5,347 nt of DNA from Acidimicrobiaceae bacterium (lineage in GTDB: Bacteria > Actinomycetota > Acidimicrobiia > Acidimicrobiales > UBA8592): contig PAZD01000041.1 in NCBI GenBank assembly GCA_002715405.1, positions 16,721-22,067 of the forward strand, written 5' to 3'. Below the pieces are notes generated by a model, which was not told where the DNA came from, made no database searches, and was given only the letters and a program-made list of their open reading frames with translations. The translations under genes were made by a program, and so were the position numbers. Each line of letters opens with the position of its first letter. Positions within the stretch are counted from its first letter, which is position 1. This document shows positions 1-5,347 of the stretch, piece by piece.

Positions 1-514
1 GCTGAAGGGTCATGTTTCGTAGCCCTCCCTTCGCAGCGCTATACGCAATGACGCCGTTTTCGCTTCCGCCGCTTCCAAGTATTGAACCTATATTTACGAT
101 AGAGCCAGCCCCGTTTTCTAACATATGTCGGCCACATTCTCGGGCGTAATAAAAAGCTCCAACAAGGTCAACAGAAACAATCTGATTAAATGTTTCACTG
201 TCAAAGTGTTCTGGAGCGATGCCACGCATATCAGCTATGCCAGCGTTGTTGACTAAGACATCAATTTTTCCATGGTCATTGATGCCTGTGCTAACTACGT
301 TTTTCACGTCTTCTTCTATGGACACATCGCCGGTAACAGCTGTGACTTTTCGTCCTTTTTCTCTACAAGTATCTGCCACATTTTGAAGCAGATCTTCCGT
401 CCGTGCTGTGAGAATCAAATCAGCTCCAGCATCTGCGAACGAATACGCGAATTGCTCTCCGAGCCCGTAGCTGGCCCCTGTGATTAGTACTGTCTTTCCT
501 TCGAAGTTAAACAT
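1..514 (-). CDS. SDR family oxidoreductase, C-terminal part outside window
   Basis: Classical short-chain dehydrogenase/reductase, a cytosolic NAD(P)-dependent enzyme that interconverts alcohols and ketones. The first 171 residues are present. The family is usually about 250 long, so roughly the last third is missing at the window edge. Seen in the sequence: the Rossmann glycine motif TGASYGLG (residues 12-19), Arg38 after the second beta strand (suggests NADP(H) preference), NNAG (89-92), Ser144, and the YSAAK motif with Tyr158 and Lys162. The Asn of the usual catalytic tetrad appears to be Asp116 (VDLVGAF). The start at 514 is set by AGGAG (521-525) six bases upstream; another ATG at 518 is out of frame. 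It is the third gene of a minus-strand run, 47 bases after the small helical protein. By analogy with LvaD it may reduce a keto-acyl-CoA made or used by the upstream kinase. The family is certain; the substrate is inferred. Confidence 0.93.
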   Translation of the reverse strand, partial: MFNFEGKTVLITGASYGLGEQFAYSFADAGADLILTARTEDLLQNVADTCREKGRKVTAVTGDVSIEEDVKNVVSTGINDHGKIDVLVNNAGIADMRGIAPEHFDSETFNQIVSVDLVGAFYYARECGRHMLENGAGSIVNIGSILGSGGSENGVIAYSAAKGGLRNMTLQ

Positions 515-561
515 TCATTTCTCCTTCTATTTCAATATCTTATGAGACGCTCTTTAGATCG

Positions 562-978
562 TTAACCTCTGCCGATCAGATCAAGTTGCCCTAGGATTTC
601 TTGTTCTCTGGCGATTCGTGATGATAATACTTGTTTGAGCTCCCCGAGCTTTTGGCTGTCGCCGGATTCAAATGCCTCATCAATCGCTTCAGCTAATGCT
701 TGAGAGGCTCGTGAGTAACGTTCCGCTACATCGCTGAGAAGTAAACTCTCGCCGTCGGCTTGACTGCGTTCTTGCCCAGTAGCCTCTTCTATCTGAGCAA
801 TTTCCTCTACCATCCACGCTATTTCTGATGCGCTCCGGCGACTTAATCGTCGAAGAAGCTGCTCAGCTTGCCCAAGTAATACTTTGGCTTGTTCATCTCT
901 GATAGCAGGAGCTACGACTGCGTTAAGGTCGTCAGCTATAGCAAGAAGTATTTTGTCAGTTGTTGGTTGGGTCAGCAT
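562..978 (-). CDS. Small helical protein, possible LvaB/DUF6285-like partner of the kinase
   Basis: A 138-residue protein with no signal peptide, no membrane segment and no recognisable catalytic motif. It is rich in Ala, Glu, Leu, Arg and Gln and should be almost wholly alpha-helical, with probable coiled-coil stretches around residues 28-65 and 85-130. The N-terminus (PTTDKILLAIADDL, then a Pro-containing linker and a long helix ending LLRRLSRR) loosely recalls the small DUF6285-type proteins that accompany APH kinases and acyl-CoA dehydrogenases. That comparison is from memory and weak. Its position supports it: the ATG lies two bases after the kinase stop codon, with the ribosome site GAGG (986-989) inside the end of the kinase gene, so the two are translationally coupled. 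LvaB, the small partner of the kinase LvaA in levulinate degradation, occupies the same place. The gene is solid; the function is inferred from context. Confidence 0.8.
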   Translation of the reverse strand: MLTQPTTDKILLAIADDLNAVVAPAIRDEQAKVLLGQAEQLLRRLSRRSASEIAWMVEEIAQIEEATGQERSQADGESLLLSDVAERYSRASQALAEAIDEAFESGDSQKLGELKQVLSSRIAREQEILGQLDLIGRG

Positions 979-980
979 CC

Positions 981-2042
981 TTATTCCTCTCCATCCAGTG
1001 CGGCTTCTAAAGCGTCAGTTGCCGCCATCCACGCCGCTTGTCCGAACAATAACCCGTCAAGCGTGAAAGCGATATTTGTTGACGCTGTATTTCCTCGCGC
1101 CATTTCAGAACCTGTAGCCGATAGCTGGCTCACAACACCGATAACTCCAAGTACGAGGAAATATGTCAAAACACTCGGGTTGACTTGATCTTCACTGAAT
1201 CCAGTTATTTCCCTGTATCTGTTGAGGAATGCTTCTGGGCTCTCATCGATAATGTCCGGAGGGGCCGCCTGCGCATATGCTTTAAAATATCCCAAGTCTT
1301 CGCGGGGATCTCCGACGCTTGCCAACTCGAAGTCGATGATGACAAGGTCTCCCTGATCGTCAACGAGCATGTTCGCTGTTGAGAAATCATGGTGGACCAA
1401 AGATACAGGAACTGAAGGCGGCCTGTGTGTATCAAGCCAGCTCGCTACGTAGTGGAATATTGGTAGCGCCTCTACATGCTCATGGGCGGTGTGTTTCCAC
1501 ATGGCAATCTGGTCGGTTAATGGGTCACCGGACGAAGGTCTTTGGAGGCTATCTGGAAGAGTATCAACAGGAATCGTATGAATAGCTCCGGCTAGTTCAG
1601 CAAGTTTCTCAGGAAGAGATCTTACCCCGTTTTGTTCGATCCAAGGCAGAGTTGATTCTGCCGTTGTGTAGTCAAGTATGAGAGCGGGGGTACCGATATG
1701 TGCTCCATCCCCATCGAGGAATCGAGCCGCAGGAGTATTCAAATGCGGTTTTACGGCCTGAAGTACTTCGAACTCTTGAGTGCGGTCAGTGTCGATAATA
1801 GCTGTTCCTTCAGGAGGGTCACCTCTCAAGACGTATATTCCGGATTCGCTGGTTCCATCAATGGTAAAGGAAGCTTCAAACTGCGCCATAAGCCGCGAAT
1901 AGCCTCCTGTCATTGCTTCATAACCACCTACCGTGATATCGGAAGCACCGTTAGCTTCAAGTAAAGCTTCAATTTTTTCCGGCATTACTTTAGGGTCTTG
2001 CATAGATTGCACGCTAGTGGAATGTTTATCATCTCGCCTCAT
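981..2042 (-). CDS. APH-superfamily phosphotransferase, ACAD10/11- and LvaA-type acyl-CoA-associated kinase
   Basis: A 353-residue cytosolic kinase-fold protein. Seen: a glycine-rich loop GGYSRL (46-51); YVLRGDPP (70-77), matching the LRxxP segment of the ACAD10/11 kinase group; a probable conserved Glu90; the catalytic loop HHDFSTAN with His217, Asp219 and Asn224; and the metal-binding IIDFELASVGDP (Asp237) followed by DL (249-250). All key kinase residues are present, so it should be active. Known relatives phosphorylate hydroxyacyl-CoAs (LvaA on 4-hydroxyvaleryl-CoA; ACAD10/11 domains) rather than aminoglycosides, and the neighbours (small helical protein, SDR) fit that role. The frame stays open to 2294, but that would overrun the ThuA gene. 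I chose ATG 2042, with GGGAGA (2054-2059) eleven bases upstream, a long spacing. ATG 2003 or 1985 are alternatives without a visible ribosome site. First gene of its operon. The family is sure, the substrate unknown. Confidence 0.92.
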   Translation of the reverse strand: MRRDDKHSTSVQSMQDPKVMPEKIEALLEANGASDITVGGYEAMTGGYSRLMAQFEASFTIDGTSESGIYVLRGDPPEGTAIIDTDRTQEFEVLQAVKPHLNTPAARFLDGDGAHIGTPALILDYTTAESTLPWIEQNGVRSLPEKLAELAGAIHTIPVDTLPDSLQRPSSGDPLTDQIAMWKHTAHEHVEALPIFHYVASWLDTHRPPSVPVSLVHHDFSTANMLVDDQGDLVIIDFELASVGDPREDLGYFKAYAQAAPPDIIDESPEAFLNRYREITGFSEDQVNPSVLTYFLVLGVIGVVSQLSATGSEMARGNTASTNIAFTLDGLLFGQAAWMAATDALEAALDGEE

Positions 2043-2059
2043 TGTGTTAGGTTTCTCCC

Positions 2060-2923
2060 ATGACCAGAGTGCTCTTGATGACGAAAGGTCATCCCTTTCA
2101 CAAAGACAAGTTTTTCCGAATTTTCGATGAACTTGTAGCCGATGAGAAGAGTTGCCTGACGGAATACACGCACGTTGAGCAACCTGCCGCACAACACTTT
2201 TTCGACCCCGATATAAGCAAACAGTGGGATGTTTTTGTGATGTACGACATGCCGGGAATCGAATTCGCAAGTTCTGAGGATAGAAGCGAAGCAAAGAACC
2301 CCATTACGTTCTTTGAGCCTCCAGAAGATTTTGTTGAAGGAAGTCGAGCTCTTCTGGAGCAGGGCAAGGGGATGGTCTTCTTGCATCATGCCATTGCCGG
2401 CTGGCCGAAATGGGAACAATGGGCCAACATTATCGGCGGGAGATTTCATTATCAGCCTGCACAACTCCGAGGGGTCGACTACCCCGATTCAGGTTACCGC
2501 CATGAGGTTGAACAGGTGATTGATGTAGTTGACCCTGATCATCCAATCGTTGAAGGCATTCCACCGTCATTCGAAATCCTCGATGAAGCGTATCTGCTTC
2601 CAGTAATGGAGGACCTTGTCGACCCAATCCTTCGCTCTCGACACTCTTTTACTTCCGAAAAATTTTATTCAGCGGATTTAGCTATACGCGGAAAAGGAAA
2701 TAGCAATGAGGGATGGGCGCATCCTAATGGGAGCAACCTTGTCGGATGGGTAAAGCATGCAGGTAATTCTCCCGTTGCTTACATCCAATTCGGAGATGGG
2801 CCTTCTCAATATGCTGAACCTATCTACAGTCAACTGATCAGTAACGCTATCTCATGGGCTAAAGATGAAAAATCACATGAATGGGCGCGTCGACGAAAAC
2901 AGAGTACCGGAAGGTTCGCGTAA
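2060..2923 (+). CDS. ThuA-like domain protein
   Basis: A 287-residue protein of the ThuA-like family (PF06283, named for trehalose utilisation), which has a glutamine-amidotransferase-like fold. Members are linked to sugar metabolism, but the biochemical role of most is unknown. Seen: the N-terminal strand and GHPF (10-13), YDMPG (62-66), GKGMVFLHHAIAGWPKW (102-118) followed by GGRFHYQP (126-133), DPDHPI (158-163), DEAYLLPV (175-182), and a C-terminal GWVKHAGNSPVAYIQFGDG (229-247) leading into the final helix ending ISWA. The length is normal for the family. There is no signal peptide, so it is probably cytosolic. The start at 2060 places the conserved first strand correctly, with a weak TTAGG (2047-2051) as ribosome site. 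It is a single-gene unit: divergent from the kinase by 17 bases and convergent with the nitroreductase, 14 bases apart. No functional link to either neighbour is evident. Confidence 0.92.
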   Translation: MTRVLLMTKGHPFHKDKFFRIFDELVADEKSCLTEYTHVEQPAAQHFFDPDISKQWDVFVMYDMPGIEFASSEDRSEAKNPITFFEPPEDFVEGSRALLEQGKGMVFLHHAIAGWPKWEQWANIIGGRFHYQPAQLRGVDYPDSGYRHEVEQVIDVVDPDHPIVEGIPPSFEILDEAYLLPVMEDLVDPILRSRHSFTSEKFYSADLAIRGKGNSNEGWAHPNGSNLVGWVKHAGNSPVAYIQFGDGPSQYAEPIYSQLISNAISWAKDEKSHEWARRRKQSTGRFA

Positions 2924-2937
2924 AAGTTAGATTCCTT

Positions 2938-3591
2938 CTACCACTTCTCCCAGTGGCTCAAATCAGACCCGGGAAGTCTTTTCGCCAACTTGAAATCTAT
3001 GCCTTTGGTGTATGCAATTGGAAAGAGACCAGCTTGGGTCACAGTATCGAATGGAATGTCCAGCAGATCTGCGACCTCTTTTTCATTTGGAAGATGCAGG
3101 GTTGTCCATGCCGATCCCAATCCCCGTTCACGGAGGGCGAGCATAAAGCTCCACACTGCGGGGAGGATAGAACCCCATGCGCTTGCTTGGCCGAATGTTG
3201 GTACTCCACTATCAAGTCGCCCTTGGCCTTGAATGCAAGGAATCATCATGACTGGTACTTGGTGGAAGATTTCTCGCAGGTAGCGTGACGAATCCATGAT
3301 CTTTGGTCGTTGAGTGGTACGTGGATCGTCGTCCCCATATTGGGGCTGGTCAGGTCGGTCCGTGTACTTGTCGTAATTCGCTCCGTAGAAATCGGCAATG
3401 ACCTTTTTCTTTTTAGGGTCAGTGATAAACACCCACTGCCATCCTTGCGTATTCGATCCGGTCGGAGCTTGGAGGGCGATATCCAAGCATTCCTCAATGA
3501 CTTCTCGTTCGACAGGGCGCGCTAAGTCCAGCCTTTTCCGAACTGATCGGGTTGTAGTGAGTACCTCATCGGCATCAAGTCCTAATCGCAT
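2938..3591 (-). CDS. Nitroreductase family protein
   Basis: A 217-residue flavoenzyme of the nitroreductase family, which binds FMN as a dimer and transfers hydride from NAD(P)H to nitro, quinone, enone or similar acceptors. Seen: TTRSVRKRLD (13-22), where the Arg residues contact the FMN phosphate; APTGSNTQGWQW (42-53), the second FMN segment; a charged variable insert (74-105); and the third FMN and dimer segment from ASAWGSILPAVW (136-147) through ERGLGSAWTTL (155-165), then GLFPIAY (188-194). The length is normal and nothing key is missing. ATG 3591 has AAGGAG (3598-3603) six bases upstream, within the preceding gene, which it overlaps by 17 bases. It is the last gene of a three-gene minus-strand operon after the split-barrel flavoprotein and the nucleosidase. 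The acceptor substrate cannot be read from the sequence. Confidence 0.94.
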   Translation of the reverse strand: MRLGLDADEVLTTTRSVRKRLDLARPVEREVIEECLDIALQAPTGSNTQGWQWVFITDPKKKKVIADFYGANYDKYTDRPDQPQYGDDDPRTTQRPKIMDSSRYLREIFHQVPVMMIPCIQGQGRLDSGVPTFGQASAWGSILPAVWSFMLALRERGLGSAWTTLHLPNEKEVADLLDIPFDTVTQAGLFPIAYTKGIDFKLAKRLPGSDLSHWEKW

Positions 3592-4306
3592 AATCTTCTC
3601 CTTCAGTGGTTATTAACTCAATTAACTCTTTCGTTGCGTCACTCAAGCGTTGTGTCGCAATTTCGAAATTGCTGACAAATTGCTCGGCTGTCGATTCATC
3701 AGAATCAACAAGGTCCGTTATTGCTTTCAAAGCTGTAAAGGGAACATTGAACTGTTCACATATCCAAGCAACAGAGGCTGCCTCCATATCTTTCGCGATC
3801 GCCTGATAGGAGTCCATTCTTACAAGGTCAGCTTCGGTGGCATCGAGGGCGTTGCCGGTACTCACCGCACCCAGTTGGAATCCCAAACTCTTGCCGATGT
3901 CGCCTAAGTCAACCACCGGGTAGTTTCCATTCCCGTATGCTTCGAACGCTTCGAGTTGTATTCTTCGATCGTGGAAATAGCAACTGTCCGCAAGGCATAC
4001 CTGTCCGATGTGCCCGCCACGTTTCACAAAACCACCTGCTGTGCCTGCTGAAATGACAAGGCTCGGGCGGACCCGTTCGATGGCAAGCATGGAAGTGATT
4101 GCTGCGGGCTGGCTAGCGATACTATCCACTCCATAGCGTTGGTCTTGACCATTGAGAGCTAGACACACGTGGGTGCTTTCCCATATTTCAGATGTGAACG
4201 CCGGATGAAGTTTTTCACTTTGTGTTTCGAGGTTAAGTGTGGAGCGAACCGGAGCGGCTTCTGCTTCCATGGCCATAACGATAAGTGGCCTTTCGCCGAG
4301 AGGCAT
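3575..4306 (-). CDS. MTA/SAH nucleosidase-family protein, plant-type features
   Basis: A 243-residue member of the purine nucleoside phosphorylase superfamily (PNP_UDP_1), most like 5'-methylthioadenosine nucleosidase, which cleaves adenine from methylthioadenosine in methionine salvage. Seen: MAMEAEAAPV (11-20), where Glu16 aligns with E. coli MTAN Glu12; ISAGTAGGF (85-93); FHDRRI (111-116); VSTGNALD (148-155); KDMEAASVAW (172-181), Glu175 aligning with Glu174; and KAITDLVD (194-201), Asp198 aligning with Asp197. All three catalytic acids are kept. FHDRRI, the STGN(D)-LD segment and KAxTDLVDxDxxTAExF are features I recall from plant MTN enzymes rather than E. coli Pfs. The stop of the upstream gene abuts this ATG (TAAATG) and the ribosome site is weak (GGAAA, 4314-4318), so translation is probably coupled. 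The 3' end overlaps the nitroreductase. Futalosine- or 5'-deoxyadenosine-type substrates are possible alternatives. Confidence 0.9.
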   Translation of the reverse strand: MPLGERPLIVMAMEAEAAPVRSTLNLETQSEKLHPAFTSEIWESTHVCLALNGQDQRYGVDSIASQPAAITSMLAIERVRPSLVISAGTAGGFVKRGGHIGQVCLADSCYFHDRRIQLEAFEAYGNGNYPVVDLGDIGKSLGFQLGAVSTGNALDATEADLVRMDSYQAIAKDMEAASVAWICEQFNVPFTALKAITDLVDSDESTAEQFVSNFEIATQRLSDATKELIELITTEGEDYAIRT

Positions 4307-4822
4307 TTATTGGTTTCCGTGATCAGCTACCCATTTTGCAGTAGCTTCCCCCATTTTGCGCCCGTCATATCCGATACGTTGCGTAGGCGTTATTTTGAAA
4401 ATAACTCGACGAGGGGAGTCGAGAAACCCGGCGAAGTTCTTTTGCCACTGCTCATCTGCTGGATTGAGTGTTTCAGCTAGAGCCGGATAAAACCAAGCTT
4501 TGGTTTCATCATCATCGAGGATTTCACACAGACCCTTGTACGTTACGGTTTGGTTGAATCCCGCCTTCGATCCTTTACTGGTGACACATACAGCGCATCG
4601 GTTATCGCGACGCATCGCAGGAACTCTGGCGCGTTGGCTGGTTAAAGTAACCCAGAAACAACCTTTCGCCCACACGTACGACATGATGACACCCACGGGC
4701 CATCCTTCCTTATTGGCCCAGATGAACGTGCACTCGTTCTGAAGTTTGAGCATCCTCTCTTCATCTTCATTATCAAGGGTGTAGACCGTCACATCTTCGT
4801 AATTGAAATCATCTCCAGCCAT
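4307..4822 (-). CDS. Pyridoxamine 5'-phosphate oxidase-like FMN/F420 split-barrel protein
   Basis: A 171-residue protein of the flavin-binding split-barrel superfamily. Such proteins bind FMN, F420 or haem and act as small redox enzymes; most are not true PNP oxidases. Seen: an acidic N-terminal helix (18-30), ECTFIWANKEGWPVGVIMSY (30-49) forming the first barrel strands, FWVTLTSQRARVPAMRRDNR (56-75), the cofactor-phosphate region with several Arg residues, AVCVTSKG (77-84), VTYKGLCEILDDDET (93-107), and RRVIFKITPTQRIGYD (138-153) as the last strand. The length is normal for the small single-domain members. The frame is open to 4885, but ATG 4822 has AGGAGA (4829-4834) six bases upstream and is the better start. 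First gene of a three-gene operon, with its stop touching the start of the nucleosidase. Whether the cofactor is FMN or F420 cannot be decided here. Confidence 0.88.
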   Translation of the reverse strand: MAGDDFNYEDVTVYTLDNEDEERMLKLQNECTFIWANKEGWPVGVIMSYVWAKGCFWVTLTSQRARVPAMRRDNRCAVCVTSKGSKAGFNQTVTYKGLCEILDDDETKAWFYPALAETLNPADEQWQKNFAGFLDSPRRVIFKITPTQRIGYDGRKMGEATAKWVADHGNQ

Positions 4823-4901
4823 ATTGAATCTCCTAGGTTCAGTTCGCAAAACCGCCGCGAAACGGTTACCTTCATAACTTATCAATAGATAAAAGGAACA
4901 T
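4823..4901. promoter_or_regulatory. Divergent intergenic control region with short inverted repeats
   Basis: This 79-base gap separates the starts of the minus-strand flavoprotein operon and the plus-strand nitroreductase, so promoters for both directions are expected here or just inside the genes. It holds three short inverted repeats: TTCGC (4843-4847) with GCGAA (4857-4861); AACCG (4850-4854) with CGGTT (4863-4867), overlapping the first; and TTATC (4879-4883) with GATAA (4888-4892), which ends at the nitroreductase ribosome site. They could be operators for a shared regulator, but five-base arms arise easily by chance. I do not see a convincing -35/-10 pair on either strand. No regulator gene lies in the window. 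Confidence 0.4.
4892..4897 (+). promoter_or_regulatory. Ribosome binding site of the second nitroreductase
   Basis: The AAAGGA-type purine stretch lies a few bases before ATG 4902 and fixes that start. It directly follows the AT-rich inverted repeat at 4879-4892, so a protein or RNA hairpin there could affect access to this site. The second point is inference. Confidence 0.6.
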
Positions 4902-5347
4902 ATGGATCTTTATGAAGCAATGTACACAACCCGGTCGATGCGGCGAGTTAAACCTGACCCCATCCCTGAAGATGTAATCGGTCGGATCTTCGACGCTGCC
5001 GTGCGAGGGCCATCCGGTGGTAATAGGCACACATTCCGCTTTCTCACTGTGACAGATAAAGCAACTATGGCGAAAATAAAAACTATCTATCGTGATTCCT
5101 ACTGGGAGCTTCAAGAAACGAGTTACGCCGGGGTACAAGACAAAATGCGCGATGGTGACCCCAACGATCCGAGTGTGCAGCAGACAAAGCGCATATCTAG
5201 TTCAGCTGAGCATTTTGTAGAGCATCTCGATGAACACCCGATGCTGATTTTCGTCTTTGGGAAAGAAAAAGGGGAATCAACGACGTTCCCCGTTCTCTGG
5301 AACCTCTGCTTAGCGGCTAGGGCAGAAGGGCTAGGAACATTCATCAC
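4902..5347 (+). CDS. Nitroreductase family protein, C-terminal part outside window
   Basis: The first 148 residues of an FMN-dependent nitroreductase-family protein; the family is usually 180-230 long, so the last part is lost at the window edge. Seen: MYTTRSMRRVKPDPIP (7-22) with the FMN-phosphate Arg residues (Arg11, Arg14, Arg15); RGPSGGNRHTFRFLTVTD (35-52), the second FMN segment, where the common Trp after the PSGGN motif is Phe45; and a long helical insert (55-105) with a DGDPNDP turn (84-90). LWNLCLAARAEGLGTFI (132-148) is the start of the third FMN and dimer segment. It is divergent from the flavoprotein operon and clearly a different subgroup from the nitroreductase at 2938-3591, since the two share only the FMN-contact segments. 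The family is sure; the substrate is unknown. Confidence 0.92.
   Translation, partial: MDLYEAMYTTRSMRRVKPDPIPEDVIGRIFDAAVRGPSGGNRHTFRFLTVTDKATMAKIKTIYRDSYWELQETSYAGVQDKMRDGDPNDPSVQQTKRISSSAEHFVEHLDEHPMLIFVFGKEKGESTTFPVLWNLCLAARAEGLGTFI

Noticed and set aside
889..1188. Plus-strand open frames across 884-1188 inside the kinase and small-protein genes
   Set aside because: Shadow frames of two real minus-strand genes, with no ribosome site or recognisable domain.
1998..2026. TTGCAT (1998-2003) with AATGTT (2021-2026) as the ThuA promoter
   Set aside because: Spacing is 17 bases, but the -10 matches the consensus at only about three of six positions; too weak to call.
981..2042. Aminoglycoside resistance gene
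   Set aside because: The fold is shared, but the LRxxP segment and the coupled small protein and SDR point to the acyl-CoA-associated kinase group.
2043..2294. N-terminal extension of the kinase reading frame up to 2294
   Set aside because: It would overlap the conserved N-terminus of the ThuA-like gene on the other strand, and the extra residues show no kinase-family character.
2039..2464. Open frames on the minus strand within the ThuA-like gene, including 2039-2464
   Set aside because: They lie antisense to a well-supported gene, have Cys/Ser-rich unstructured translations and no matching family motifs.
2941..2956. CCACT/AGTGG hairpin as a bidirectional terminator
   Set aside because: The arms are only five bases, it lies inside the last codons of the nitroreductase, and no T tract follows on either strand.
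4823..4885. N-terminal extension of the split-barrel protein to 4885
   Set aside because: ATG 4822 has a strong AGGAGA site six bases upstream; the extension would run through the intergenic region and that ribosome site.
1..5347. Mobile element, CRISPR array, tRNA or rRNA
   Set aside because: No transposase or integrase motifs, no direct repeat arrays, no cloverleaf-like segments seen, and almost all bases are taken up by the eight genes.

Overview
The window is densely packed bacterial DNA of intermediate GC content (judged by eye, near one half). It holds eight protein-coding genes in four transcription blocks, two of them cut by the window edges. I see no RNA gene, mobile element, CRISPR array or origin. 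Start sites mostly carry a strong AGGAG-type ribosome binding site about six bases upstream, so this is a Shine-Dalgarno-using bacterium. The families present (APH-type acyl-CoA-associated kinase, ThuA-like protein, SDR, nitroreductases, split-barrel flavoprotein) are typical of accessory catabolic regions in aerobic Actinomycetota, Chloroflexota of the SAR202 type and Proteobacteria. The sequence alone does not decide among these.

Left block, minus strand, read from 2042 down to the left edge: an APH-superfamily kinase of the ACAD10/11 and LvaA type, then a small all-helical protein, then an SDR oxidoreductase whose C-terminal end lies outside the window. This order resembles the levulinate (lva) operon of Pseudomonas putida, where a kinase (LvaA), a small partner (LvaB) and an SDR (LvaD) convert a keto-acyl-CoA through a phosphorylated hydroxyacyl-CoA. 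I propose a related hydroxyacyl-CoA phosphorylation module. Its substrate is unknown.

Middle: a ThuA-like protein on the plus strand (2060 to 2923). It starts only 17 bases from the divergently read kinase and ends 14 bases from a convergent nitroreductase.

Right block, minus strand, 4822 down to 2938: a pyridoxamine-phosphate-oxidase-like FMN split-barrel protein, an MTA-nucleosidase-family protein that looks closer to the plant type than to the E. coli type, and a nitroreductase. The three are tightly coupled (abutting stop and start codons, then a 17-base overlap). A second, different nitroreductase starts divergently at 4902 and runs off the right edge. The 79-base gap between the divergent genes holds several short inverted repeats and is the best candidate control region here. 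The right-hand genes look like a flavin-dependent redox set, but no pathway can be named from the window.
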